This document shows positions 9,572-17,993 of a DNA stretch of 32,539 nucleotides, piece by piece. Below the pieces are notes generated by a model that saw only the letters and a program-made list of their open reading frames with translations, was not told the DNA's origin and did no database searches. This DNA comes from an uncultured Pelagibacteraceae bacterium (GTDB lineage Bacteria; Pseudomonadota; Alphaproteobacteria; Pelagibacterales; Pelagibacteraceae). A program made the translations under genes and the position numbers. The DNA is taken from NCBI GenBank assembly GCA_902523895.1, contig CABZAZ010000007.1, positions 1-32,539 on the forward strand, given 5' to 3'. Position 1 is the first letter of the stretch; each line of letters begins with the position of its first letter.

Positions 9572-10021
9572 ATGAATAATAAGATAATTATAATTAATGG
9601 TCCAAATCTTAATCTATTAGGTGAGAGAGAACAATCAGAATATGGTTCTACAACATTTGAGGAATTGAAAAAAATTTGTTTAAATAAATCGAAAGATCTT
9701 GGTTTAATAGCTGATTTTTCTCAATCAAATATAGAAGGTGAAATAGTTAACATGATACAAAATTCAAGAAAAAATTTTGATGGGATAATAATTAATGCCG
9801 CAGCCTTCACACATACTTCTATAGCAATTAGAGATGCATTAAGTATTTTTAAAAAACCAATTATCGAGTTGCATATTTCAAATATTTATAAACGTGAGGA
9901 ATTTAGACATAAATCTTTAATAAGTGATGTGGTTACAGGAGGTATTTTTGGATTAGGTGCTGATGGTTATATTTTAGCCATAATTTCAATGCAAAAACTT
10001 CTACAAAATGAAAATCAATAA
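9572..10021 (+). CDS. aroQ: 3-dehydroquinate dehydratase, type II
   Basis: Third step of the shikimate pathway: removes water from 3-dehydroquinate. The 149 residues show the type II signature: INGPNLNLLGERE at the N-terminus with the catalytic arginine, a following tyrosine (SEYGSTT), FSQSNIEGE, the NAAAFTHTSIAIRDAL helix, and IELHISN with the catalytic histidine. I start at the ATG at 9572, where family similarity begins. An ATG at 9521 in the same frame would add 17 residues that are only the complement of the lysine-rich thiS start. The gene overlaps accB by 14 bases; aroQ-accB-accC is a common alphaproteobacterial arrangement. Confidence 0.95.
   Translation: MNNKIIIINGPNLNLLGEREQSEYGSTTFEELKKICLNKSKDLGLIADFSQSNIEGEIVNMIQNSRKNFDGIIINAAAFTHTSIAIRDALSIFKKPIIELHISNIYKREEFRHKSLISDVVTGGIFGLGADGYILAIISMQKLLQNENQ
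9587..9592 (-). promoter_or_regulatory. Possible -10 box for thiSG inside aroQ
   Basis: A perfect TATAAT on the minus strand about 31 bases before the thiS ATG, lying inside the first codons of aroQ. The gap between the two genes is too small to hold a promoter, so a promoter inside the neighbour is expected; this is the best candidate I see. No clear -35. Confidence 0.25.
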
Positions 10022-10433
10022 AAAGATCATTAAAGAATTGAGTGACTATTTAGAAGAGTTTAATCTTACTGAGTTAGAGTATACTGAAAAAGACACTAAG
10101 ATTAAAGTTTCTAAAAATAATATTTCGGTAAATAATATTCCAAGCCCAAAAAAAGAAGCTTACGACTCAAATATCAATTTACCAGAGAACATTAAATCAG
10201 GAACTGAAGTTAAATCACCAATAATAGGAACAGCATATCATGCGCCTGAGCCTGGTGCAAAAAAATTTGTTGAGGTTGGTAAAAAAATAAAAAAAGGTGA
10301 TACAATAATGATTGTAGAAGCCATGAAAACTATGAACCATGTACCATCAACACTAGATGGAGTTGTAAAAGAAGTTTGTGTTGAAGATGGTCAACCAGTT
10401 GAATTTGGACAAACTTTATTAATTCTTGATTAA
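10008..10433 (+). CDS. accB: Biotin carboxyl carrier protein of acetyl-CoA carboxylase
   Basis: Carries carboxybiotin between AccC and the carboxyltransferase in the first committed step of fatty-acid synthesis. The 141 residues comprise an N-terminal helical part (about 1-35), a short linker, and a C-terminal biotinyl domain with the biotin-accepting lysine K107 in the EAMKTMN motif. A thumb-like segment (YHAPEPGAKKFV) follows PIIGTA, as in AccB-type carriers rather than pyruvate-carboxylase domains. The stop shares one base with the accC start (TAATG), which keeps the two subunits in step. Confidence 0.95.
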   Translation: MKINKKIIKELSDYLEEFNLTELEYTEKDTKIKVSKNNISVNNIPSPKKEAYDSNINLPENIKSGTEVKSPIIGTAYHAPEPGAKKFVEVGKKIKKGDTIMIVEAMKTMNHVPSTLDGVVKEVCVEDGQPVEFGQTLLILD

Positions 10434-11770
10434 TGTTTAAAAAAATTTTGATAGCTAACCGTGGAGAAATTGCGGTTAGAATTATAAGGGCCTGTAAAGA
10501 ATGGGGAATTTCAACTGTTGCTGTTCATTCAGATGTTGACAAAGAAAGTATGCACGTAAGAATGGCAGATGAAAGTGTTTGTATAGGTTCTCACCAACCA
10601 GCCAATAGTTATTTAAATATTCCAGCTCTATTATCTGCTATAGAGATTACCAATTCAGAAGCTGTACATCCTGGTTACGGTTTTCTCTCTGAAAATGCAA
10701 ATTTTGCAAAAGTGCTTGAAGATAATAATATTAAATTCATAGGTGCATCTTCGAAATTAATAGAAATGATGGGAGACAAAATTCAAGCAAAAAAGATTGC
10801 TAAAGAAAATGGTTTACCGGTTATTGAGGGATCTGAAGGTGGAGTTAAAGATATTAAAGAAGCTAAAGAACTTTGCAAAGAAATTGGTTTTCCCATTTTG
10901 ATTAAAGCATCTGGTGGTGGTGGAGGAAAAGGTATGAAAATAGTTTATAAAGAAGATGAATTTGAATCACTTTTTTCTACTGCAAAATCAGAGGCTCAAA
11001 AGTACTTTGGTAATGACGAAGTTTACATAGAAAAATTTTTTCAGAATCCTAGACATATTGAAGTCCAAATTTTAGCTGGAAACAATAGAACTGTTCATCT
11101 TCATGAAAGAGATTGTTCTGTTCAAAGAAGACATCAAAAACTTATTGAAGAAACGCCAAGTCCTGTTTTAACTAATAAGATAAGAAAAGACCTTTTTGAA
11201 AAAACAGTAAATATGGTCTCAAAAATTGGATATATGGGTGCTGGCACTGTTGAATTTATCTATGAGGATGGGAAATTTTATTTTCTCGAAATGAACACAA
11301 GAGTTCAAGTTGAACATCCAGTTACTGAGATGGTAACAGGCATTGATATTATTAAAGAACAAATTTGGATAGCATTTTCAGGAGAAACAGCTTTAAAACA
11401 AAGTGATATAAATCCAAGAGGGCATGCTATAGAATGTAGAATTAATGCAGAGGATGCTAGTAAAAATTTTCAACCATCACCTGGATTAATTGGTATGTGT
11501 CACCAACCATCAGGTTTCAGAACAAGAGTTGATGGTGCAATATATCAAGGATATAAAGTGACCCCCTATTATGACAGCATGATTTGTAAGTTAATTTGTC
11601 ATGGTAGAAATAGATCTGAAGCTATTCAAAGAATGAACAGGTCCTTAGATGAATTTGTAATAGAGGGCATTACAACAACGATTCCATTACATAAAAAATT
11701 GCTAAATCATAAGAGATTTATTGACTCTGACTTCAATGTCAGTTGGTTAGATAAAGAAAAGATAATTTAA
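10433..11770 (+). CDS. accC: Biotin carboxylase subunit of acetyl-CoA carboxylase
   Basis: ATP-dependent carboxylation of the biotin on AccB. The 445-residue protein has the three usual parts: an N-terminal domain starting KILIANRGEIAVRI, an ATP-grasp domain with a glycine-rich loop (GGGGGKGMK, about 161-169) and the EMNTRVQVEHPVTE active-site segment, and the C-terminal biotin carboxylase domain (GHAIECRINAED). The length matches E. coli AccC (449). It ends in a 4-base tail-to-tail overlap with the DUF2155 gene. Confidence 0.97.
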   Translation: MFKKILIANRGEIAVRIIRACKEWGISTVAVHSDVDKESMHVRMADESVCIGSHQPANSYLNIPALLSAIEITNSEAVHPGYGFLSENANFAKVLEDNNIKFIGASSKLIEMMGDKIQAKKIAKENGLPVIEGSEGGVKDIKEAKELCKEIGFPILIKASGGGGGKGMKIVYKEDEFESLFSTAKSEAQKYFGNDEVYIEKFFQNPRHIEVQILAGNNRTVHLHERDCSVQRRHQKLIEETPSPVLTNKIRKDLFEKTVNMVSKIGYMGAGTVEFIYEDGKFYFLEMNTRVQVEHPVTEMVTGIDIIKEQIWIAFSGETALKQSDINPRGHAIECRINAEDASKNFQPSPGLIGMCHQPSGFRTRVDGAIYQGYKVTPYYDSMICKLICHGRNRSEAIQRMNRSLDEFVIEGITTTIPLHKKLLNHKRFIDSDFNVSWLDKEKII

Positions 11771-12171
11771 TAGCAACTTACAAGCCAAATATCGTAAACT
11801 GGATGATCAAAAGGTGCTATAGAGGGACTTGATGAAAACATCCATCCATTAAAAACAAAAACATTATTCCTATCTTTTTTCGTTAAATCTCTTACTTGAA
11901 TATATGCTTTTACTTCTGGATTATCATCGTATTTGGAGTCTGTGCATTTTATACTTTTGATCGCTAAATCTTTGTAGATAAACTCCTTATCATTTTCTAA
12001 TTTTATCAGTTCATTCTTAGAACTTATCTTGTCTAATATCTTTATATCAGTGTTATTTCCATCAAGATTAATTTCGGCATTAATCTTAAATGTCATAAAT
12101 AAAGTAAATAAATATATAAATAAAAATAGGTTTAAATTATTTCCAACTTTTATATTTTTTTTCAGTTGCAT
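11767..12171 (-). CDS. DUF2155 secreted protein
   Basis: A 134-residue protein of unknown function. An N-terminal hydrophobic segment (about 12-32, ending in KINA) looks like a signal peptide, so the rest is likely periplasmic. The C-terminal half fits DUF2155, a family common in Alphaproteobacteria: a YIQVRDLTKK strand, then VFNGWMFSSSPS, then HPVYDIWLVSCY at the very end. Two cysteines (KSIKCTDS and the penultimate residue) could pair. Its start lies 35 bases inside the end of the NDUFA12-like gene. Pairing with that gene is a recurrent alphaproteobacterial arrangement, but no functional link is proven. Confidence 0.82.
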   Translation of the reverse strand: MQLKKNIKVGNNLNLFLFIYLFTLFMTFKINAEINLDGNNTDIKILDKISSKNELIKLENDKEFIYKDLAIKSIKCTDSKYDDNPEVKAYIQVRDLTKKDRNNVFVFNGWMFSSSPSIAPFDHPVYDIWLVSCY

Positions 12172-12496
12172 TTTTATTATTCTTATTTGGATAATAAGCT
12201 GAGTCAGTACCAGTCAAGTTTGGCTGATGAGGTTTTTGCCAATTATGTTTATCTAATTCATGAATATTTTCAATTTTGTTGGGCATAAAATGAATCCAAG
12301 AATACCATTCGACAGGAATTTTTGATGCATCAATTTCATTCGCATAAATAACCCATCTTTTTCCTTTTTTGTTTTGATAGTATTTATTTCCATACTCATC
12401 TGTTCCAATAAGTTTGCCAGATAAAATAGTTTTGATTCTAGTGCCGAATGTATCGCGATTCCACCAAGTGAAAATTTTTTTTAAAAAAGTCAACAT
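12137..12496 (-). CDS. NDUFA12 (B17.2)-like NADH:ubiquinone oxidoreductase accessory protein
   Basis: A 119-residue homologue of the mitochondrial complex I accessory subunit NDUFA12, present in Alphaproteobacteria. Seen: FTWWNRDTFGTR at the start, GTDEYGNKYYQ, RWVIYANE, then VEWYSWIHFM and the HNWQKPHQPNLTGT segment, which are the hallmark stretches of the family in order. It probably binds the peripheral arm of NDH-1 at the inner membrane and helps assembly or stability; this is inference from the mitochondrial and alphaproteobacterial relatives. The nuo genes are not in the window. The start is the only ATG that keeps the first conserved residues. Confidence 0.9.
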   Translation of the reverse strand: MLTFLKKIFTWWNRDTFGTRIKTILSGKLIGTDEYGNKYYQNKKGKRWVIYANEIDASKIPVEWYSWIHFMPNKIENIHELDKHNWQKPHQPNLTGTDSAYYPNKNNKNATEKKYKSWK

Positions 12497-12610
12497 ACAA
12501 AATTTACTAATTTCAATTTCAAATTGTATAAATTAAATTAGACTAAAATATGTAAATGTATATAAGTAAAAAGATTCAAATTTCAAATTTAAATTAAGGA
12601 ATATAAAAAA
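12497..12610. other. Largest intergenic gap, divergent NDUFA12-like / NrdJ-C-like
   Basis: This 114-base divergent region must hold the promoters of both flanking genes. It is almost wholly A and T, with imperfect repeats of TTCAAATT and AAATTTCAAATTT (about 12510-12525 and 12575-12590). An AAGGA at 12596-12600 sits 10 bases before the ATG at 12611 and is a plausible ribosome-binding site. I cannot single out a -35/-10 pair with confidence. Confidence 0.5.
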
Positions 12611-13435
12611 ATGGCAAAATATCTTGTAGAAACTTATTATACGTGCACTTTTAAAGTAAATCATTATCTTGATGACATTAATGAGACCGAGCTCAAGAAT
12701 CTTGAGAAAAGAGATGATGGGAAATTTGAAGTTTTAGACGTAAAATTGGATAATAGAAAGACAAAGAATCTTGATCCTAGTAATAAAAAGAATGATCAAA
12801 ATAAAAAAATTGATTTAGTTCAAACTAAGAATGAGAGCAAAACTTCAAGTGTAGAGAAAATTGTTACTCAATCCTTTTCAACATCGGATAAATCAGGAAA
12901 AAGATTTAGTATGCCAGATAGAAGAAAAGGATATATTCAAAAAGCAACTATTGGTGATCATAAAGTTTATTTACATACTGGTGAGTATGAGGACGGTAAA
13001 ATTGGAGAAATCTTTATTGATACAAGTAAAGAGGGAGAACTAGTTAAAGCTTTAATGAATAATTTTGCAATCGCTGTTTCACTGGGTCTTCAATACGGGG
13101 TTCCATTAGATGAGTTTGTAAGCGCTTTTATAGGTACTAAATTTGAGCCTTCCGGTAAAGTGAATGGAAATGATAGAATTTTAAGTGCTTCATCAATTCT
13201 AGATTATATATTTAGAGAACTAGCAATTTCTTATCTAAATAGAGAAGATTTAGCACATACTCCATCAATTGGTAATTTAGAAGTTTCATCTACAGATGAA
13301 AAAAGCTCTGATGAACAAAATCAATTACTGAAAATTGTAAAAGATATTACAAGTAAAGGATTTGTAAGAAATAATTACAAAAAAAATCTTGTAGATTTAT
13401 CAGATGTTAAAATCAATCTAAAAGGTAAAAAATAA
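12611..13435 (+). CDS. Stand-alone TSCPD/NrdJ C-terminal-like protein
   Basis: A 274-residue protein. Residues about 95-220 closely resemble the region near the C-terminus of adenosylcobalamin-dependent (class II) ribonucleotide reductase Nrd[63 protein letters not shown] and [14 protein letters not shown]. The catalytic barrel of a reductase is absent, as is the cysteine-rich tail; the only cysteine is C12. The N-terminal 55 residues ([15 protein letters not shown]...) and a charged linker are not recognised. It could be a NrdJb-like partner, a regulator, or an enzyme-free remnant kept for another role. No other reductase gene is nearby. It abuts the aspS stop with no spacer. Confidence 0.7.
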   Translation: MAKYLVETYYTCTFKVNHYLDDINETELKNLEKRDDGKFEVLDVKLDNRKTKNLDPSNKKNDQNKKIDLVQTKNESKTSSVEKIVTQSFSTSDKSGKRFSMPDRRKGYIQKATIGDHKVYLHTGEYEDGKIGEIFIDTSKEGELVKALMNNFAIAVSLGLQYGVPLDEFVSAFIGTKFEPSGKVNGNDRILSASSILDYIFRELAISYLNREDLAHTPSIGNLEVSSTDEKSSDEQNQLLKIVKDITSKGFVRNNYKKNLVDLSDVKINLKGKK

Positions 13436-15220
13436 TTATTTTTTATTTTTAATAGATAAATTTAATTCTTTTAATTGATTTTCACTTACATTTGAAGGTG
13501 CATTCATCATTAAATCCTGTGCATTTTGATTCATTGGAAACATTGTAACTTCTCGAATATTTTTTTCATTCGCCAATAACATAATTATTCTATCAATTCC
13601 TGGGGCAATACCACCATGGGGTGGAGCACCGTAACTTAAAGCATTTATCATGCCACTAAATTTTTGATCAACATCAGATTTCGAATAGCCTGCAACATCA
13701 AATAATTTATACATTAGATCCGGTATATGGTTTCTAATTGCGCCTGAGGATAATTCTATTCCATTGCATACGATGTCATATTGATATGCGAGTATTTCTA
13801 ATGGTTTATTAAAATTAATTTTGTTGATATCTCCTTGCGGCATTGAAAAAGGGTTGTGACTAAATTTAATTTTGTTTGTTTGATTATCTATTTCATACAT
13901 TGGATAATCTACAATCCAGCAGAATGCAAAAACGTTTTCATCGATTAAACCTAAATCTTTTCCAATTTTATCTCTAGCTAATGCAGTTATCTTTTCTACT
14001 TCTTCTAATTTACCACAAGCAAGAAAAATACTATCACCTACTTTTGCTTCAGTTTTAATCATTATTTCATTTAATGAATCTTTTGAAAAAAATTTGCCTA
14101 CTGGACCTTTCGCTGAAATTTCTTTTTCTTTTTCAATTGTAAAGTAAGCGAGTCCTGAAGCACCTTGTTCTTTAGCCCATTTATCAATATTGTCGAAAAA
14201 ACTTCGTGGTTTATCTTTTGTATTTTTTGTTACAATACATCTGACTTTAGATCCAGATTTAACTAATTTTTTAAATATTTCAAAAGAAACATCTTCTCTT
14301 AAAAAAATTTCAGTGATATCACTAATAATTAATGGATTTCTCAAGTCTGGTTTATCTGTTCCATATTTAATCATTGATTCTTTAAATGAAATTCTTGGAA
14401 ACTGATTAAACAATAACTTTTTACTTGAAAACTTTTTGAATGTATTAACAAATAGCTTCTCTACTACATTAAATATATCTTCTTGCTCAACAAAAGACAT
14501 TTCTAAATCTAATTGATAGAACTCCCCAGGACTTCTATCTGCTCGTGCGTCTTCGTCTCTAAAACAAGGGGCAATCTGAAAGTACTTATCAAAGCCAGAA
14601 ACCATCACTAGTTGTTTGAATTGTTGAGGAGCTTGGGGAAGCGCATAAAACTTACCAGGATTTAATCTACTTGGTACTAAGAAATCTCTTGCTCCCTCTG
14701 GACTTGATGAGGTCAAAATTGGTGTTTGAAATTCTAAAAATCCTAACTTATTCATTTCATTTCTAATAAATGAAATTACTTTTGATCTTAATATAATATT
14801 TTCATGAATTTTTTTTCTTCTTAAATCTAAAAAACGATACTTAAGTCTTATTTCTTCTGCATACTCTCGATCAGAAAAAACTGGCATAGGAAGTTCTTTG
14901 CATTCACCAAGAACTTGAAAATTTTTAATTACTACCTCAATTTCTCCTGTTGCAATATCATTATTGACTGACTCTTTTGACCTTTCAACAACTTTTCCCT
15001 CAATTTTAATTACGGTTTCTAATTGTATTTTTTCCAAAATTTTAAAATTAGAATTTTCTTTATCTATAATACACTGAGTAATTCCGTAATTATCCCTCAA
15101 ATCTATGAACAAAAGATTTCCGTGGTCTCTTTTTTTATTTATCCAACCAGATAGGGTTACCTCTTCTCCAACTTTTTCTTTTCTTAATTCATCACATTTA
15201 TGAGTTCTAAATTTGTTCAA
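13436..15220 (-). CDS. aspS: Aspartyl-tRNA synthetase
   Basis: Class IIb synthetase charging tRNA-Asp. The 594 residues show an OB-fold anticodon-binding domain (about 1-105, with LSGWINKKRDHGNLLFIDLRD), motif 2 as FRDEDARADRSPGEF, the bacterial GAD insertion (about 290-420), and motif 3 as GIAPGIDRIIMLL near the C-terminus. The length is typical for bacterial AspRS. It directly follows hdaA with no intergenic base, so it is read from the DUF2066-hdaA-aspS transcript. Whether it is discriminating or also charges tRNA-Asn cannot be told here. Confidence 0.96.
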   Translation of the reverse strand: MNKFRTHKCDELRKEKVGEEVTLSGWINKKRDHGNLLFIDLRDNYGITQCIIDKENSNFKILEKIQLETVIKIEGKVVERSKESVNNDIATGEIEVVIKNFQVLGECKELPMPVFSDREYAEEIRLKYRFLDLRRKKIHENIILRSKVISFIRNEMNKLGFLEFQTPILTSSSPEGARDFLVPSRLNPGKFYALPQAPQQFKQLVMVSGFDKYFQIAPCFRDEDARADRSPGEFYQLDLEMSFVEQEDIFNVVEKLFVNTFKKFSSKKLLFNQFPRISFKESMIKYGTDKPDLRNPLIISDITEIFLREDVSFEIFKKLVKSGSKVRCIVTKNTKDKPRSFFDNIDKWAKEQGASGLAYFTIEKEKEISAKGPVGKFFSKDSLNEIMIKTEAKVGDSIFLACGKLEEVEKITALARDKIGKDLGLIDENVFAFCWIVDYPMYEIDNQTNKIKFSHNPFSMPQGDINKINFNKPLEILAYQYDIVCNGIELSSGAIRNHIPDLMYKLFDVAGYSKSDVDQKFSGMINALSYGAPPHGGIAPGIDRIIMLLANEKNIREVTMFPMNQNAQDLMMNAPSNVSENQLKELNLSIKNKK

Positions 15221-15883
15221 TTATTCTCCTAAGACTTCTTTAATAATTTTAAAGTCAATTGATTTTTTTTTTTTTAAACTTAATTGATCGATCTTATATA
15301 TGAAATCATATATTTTACTATATGATCTATCAATTCTTTTAACAATAAACTCAATAAATTTATCATCCAAAGAGATTTGTCGATCAGATAAATTTTTTAA
15401 TATAATAGCAAATATTAAATCATCATCGGGTTTTTCAATATTCAATAAGATAAAGTTTTTTGCTCTAGACTTTAAATCTTTTAATTCAAAAGTGATATTA
15501 ACAATTGGTTTTATAGATGTAACAATAATAAATTTATTATCTTGGTCGATTAGATTAAAAAGACTGTAAAGTAATTTTTCATCGACATCTGAAGACAAAT
15601 TTTCAATTACAATATTTTCATAAATCTTTATTCTTTTTAAATCTTCGTTTTCTAAAGATTTACCCTCAAACTTTATGCCTTTGTTTTTATGTAAAAAAAT
15701 ATTAATTAAATGAGTTTTTCCAGAGAGCTTTTCCCCTGAGATATTAACAAAATTTCTCTCCCATTTTGGCCATATGTTTAAAAAATCAAAAACATGTTTA
15801 TTGCTTTTGGAAAGATAAAAATCATCGTTTTTAAAATTTTTATCATAATCAAATTTGATTATTGTTTGATCTGAGTCTCTCAT
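15221..15883 (-). CDS. hdaA: HdaA-like DnaA regulatory ATPase
   Basis: A 220-residue DnaA-related AAA+ protein. Hda/HdaA with the beta clamp stimulates ATP hydrolysis by DnaA and so prevents re-initiation of replication. Seen: Walker A GEKLSGKT at 50-57, a weak Walker B-like IVIEN segment, the arginine-containing SRAKNFIL segment, then the helical lid (ILKNLSDRQISLDDKFIEFIVKRI). The order of parts and the context (DUF2066 protein upstream, purM-purN divergent) fit alphaproteobacterial hdaA. The N-terminal clamp-binding motif is not canonical (QTIIKF at 6-11). The start overlaps the DUF2066 stop by 4 bases. A full DnaA is excluded because the DNA-binding domain IV is missing. Confidence 0.82.
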   Translation of the reverse strand: MRDSDQTIIKFDYDKNFKNDDFYLSKSNKHVFDFLNIWPKWERNFVNISGEKLSGKTHLINIFLHKNKGIKFEGKSLENEDLKRIKIYENIVIENLSSDVDEKLLYSLFNLIDQDNKFIIVTSIKPIVNITFELKDLKSRAKNFILLNIEKPDDDLIFAIILKNLSDRQISLDDKFIEFIVKRIDRSYSKIYDFIYKIDQLSLKKKKSIDFKIIKEVLGE

Positions 15884-16941
15884 TCAATCATCCAAACTTT
15901 TTTTTGTGTATTTAAATTATATTTTTTATTTTTCATTATATTAATAAAATTTTGGACTGTTCCATTAAATAAAACTTCATAAAATATGAATTCTTTATCA
16001 AATTTTTCTACAGAATAATCACTTACCATATCTATTTCATTTAAAAATAATTCAAAATTATTTGATTTTTTTAAATCGTCATTTTTAATTTTTATTGTAA
16101 TAGGAACTTTTATTGAAGTATTTATTTCATTAAGTTTTTTCCAAGTATCTTCAAATAAATTTTTCAAATTCTCAATTAAGAAATTAAGATCTGTTTCATT
16201 ATCTAAATTTATATTCTTAAAAGTATCATTCTTTATAATCTCATTTTTATCGTTATAAATTTTTGTTAAAATTCTTACTTCGTTTTTACCTTTAAAAATT
16301 ACTGAAATGATAGAATTTTTTAAAAAATATTTTTTTGTAATATCATTAAAATCATAAGTTTCTATTACATCCAATTTTTCTTTGATGAGATTTAAATCTT
16401 CAAGGTCCTCTGTTGGAAGTAAATAATTAATTAATTGATATCTTTTGTTTGTTTTATTCCAATTATTATAAATAGGATTATTTGAAAAAATTGAAATATC
16501 ATTTCCCTTTTCATTTATTATGACTGGGATAAATAAAAATTGTTTTTTGAGTATTCGTGATGGAAAAATATTCTTTTTTTCTAAATATTTAAAAATTTTT
16601 TTTTTATTAAATGAAACACCTAGATTTACATAATATTTTTGATCTATAAATTTTTCTTCTTTAATCGAGAATGTTTCAATCATGCTTTTGATTTCATTTA
16701 AATTAACATTTTCGATTTTTTTGAAATCTGGCGATTTGATTAAAGAGTAGACTAGTTCAAAAAAAGCTTTCTTGAATCCTAAATCAATTACTTTATTTTT
16801 ATCAAAATTAATTTCAAATGGCTGGGAAATTTCAATATCATTGATTTCAAAAGATTTTGCTTTAACAACCTCTGTGGAAAAAAAAAATATTATTAAAGCT
16901 AGAAAAGAAAAAAAAATATATAAACGTTTGATATAATACAT
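15880..16941 (-). CDS. DUF2066 domain protein with signal peptide
   Basis: A 353-residue protein of unknown function. Residues about 7-28 are a strongly hydrophobic signal peptide or anchor followed by VKAKS, so the body is probably periplasmic or membrane-tethered. The rest fits the DUF2066 pattern seen in proteobacteria upstream of hdaA: early conserved segments around KKAFFELVY and later beta/alpha repeats with many Lys, Asn and Phe. The assignment rests partly on position between purM and hdaA. It overlaps hdaA by 4 bases. Its start lies 23 bases from the divergent purM start. Confidence 0.65.
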   Translation of the reverse strand: MYYIKRLYIFFSFLALIIFFFSTEVVKAKSFEINDIEISQPFEINFDKNKVIDLGFKKAFFELVYSLIKSPDFKKIENVNLNEIKSMIETFSIKEEKFIDQKYYVNLGVSFNKKKIFKYLEKKNIFPSRILKKQFLFIPVIINEKGNDISIFSNNPIYNNWNKTNKRYQLINYLLPTEDLEDLNLIKEKLDVIETYDFNDITKKYFLKNSIISVIFKGKNEVRILTKIYNDKNEIIKNDTFKNINLDNETDLNFLIENLKNLFEDTWKKLNEINTSIKVPITIKIKNDDLKKSNNFELFLNEIDMVSDYSVEKFDKEFIFYEVLFNGTVQNFINIMKNKKYNLNTQKKVWMIE

Positions 16942-16964
16942 ACTTAAATTTAAAACTTATATTA

Positions 16965-17993
16965 ATGAATAAAAATCTCTTTACCTATAAAAAAAGTGGG
17001 GTTAATATTGATGCTGCAGATAAATTTGTAAGTTTCATATCTAATATTTCATCAAAAAAAAGAGGCAATAAAAAGAATGCTAATATTGGTGGCTTTGGTT
17101 CAGTCACAGATTTGCCAAAAGATATAAAAAATCCAAAAATAGTGGCTTGTACTGATGGAGTGGGAACAAAAATAGAGATCGCAAACTTACTAAATAAATA
17201 TGACACTATAGGAATAGATCTAGTTGCTATGAGTGTAAATGATTTAATTGTACAAGGAGCAAAACCTTTATTTTTTTTAGACTACATTTCAATTAATAAA
17301 ATTGATTTAAAAAAAATGAAAGCAATAATTCGTGGAATAGTTAAAGGGTGTGATATTGCAGAATGTAGTTTGGTTGGTGGTGAGACTGCCGAAATGCCAG
17401 ACACTTATGAAAAAGGTAAATTTGATATAGCTGGTTTCGCTGTTGGAATTACAGATAAAAAAAAAATACTTTATAAAAATAAGATAAAAAAAGGAGATTT
17501 AATTTTAGCTGTTCCATCTAGTGGTTTACATTCAAATGGTTTTTCACTTGTTAGGCATTTATTAAAAATTAAAAAAATAAATATAAAAAAACATCTATTT
17601 CTTAAAAAAGAACTGATAAAGCCAACAAAAATTTATGTAAAAGAAATCTTAAATCTTGTGAAAAGAAATTTATTAAAAGGTTGTGCTAATATAACTGGTG
17701 GTGGATTAGCTGATAATATTAGTAGAGTTATTCCCGATAACATGTCAGCAGAAATAGATTTAAATAGAATTAAACCTCTAAAGATTTTTAATTGGCTTAA
17801 GACATATAAAATCAGTGATAAAGAAATGCTTAAAACTTTTAATTGTGGAGTTGGATTTTGTTTAATAATAAACCCCAAATATATAAAAAAAATAAATAAA
17901 TTTTTTTCAAAGGAATATAAACCTTATGTTATTGGTAAAATTTCTAAAAATAGAAACAAAGTAAGTCTTAATGGTAAAGTTAACTGGCTATAA
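16965..17993 (+). CDS. purM: Phosphoribosylformylglycinamidine cyclo-ligase (AIR synthetase)
   Basis: Fifth step of purine synthesis: ATP-dependent ring closure of FGAM to AIR. The 342 residues show the family's order: YKKSGVNIDAADKFV at the start, GGFGSV, the ATP-binding CTDGVGTKIEIA, GIDLVAMSVNDLIVQGA, FLDYISI, GCDIAECSLVGGETAEMPD, PSSGLHSNGFSLVR and NITGGGLADNISRVIP. Length and motifs are complete. It overlaps purN by 23 bases. Confidence 0.97.
   Translation: MNKNLFTYKKSGVNIDAADKFVSFISNISSKKRGNKKNANIGGFGSVTDLPKDIKNPKIVACTDGVGTKIEIANLLNKYDTIGIDLVAMSVNDLIVQGAKPLFFLDYISINKIDLKKMKAIIRGIVKGCDIAECSLVGGETAEMPDTYEKGKFDIAGFAVGITDKKKILYKNKIKKGDLILAVPSSGLHSNGFSLVRHLLKIKKINIKKHLFLKKELIKPTKIYVKEILNLVKRNLLKGCANITGGGLADNISRVIPDNMSAEIDLNRIKPLKIFNWLKTYKISDKEMLKTFNCGVGFCLIINPKYIKKINKFFSKEYKPYVIGKISKNRNKVSLNGKVNWL

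Noticed and set aside
12510..12593. AAATTTCAAATTT-like repeats as an operator or repeat family
   Set aside because: Short, imperfect, and expected by chance in DNA this AT-rich; no second locus in the window has them.
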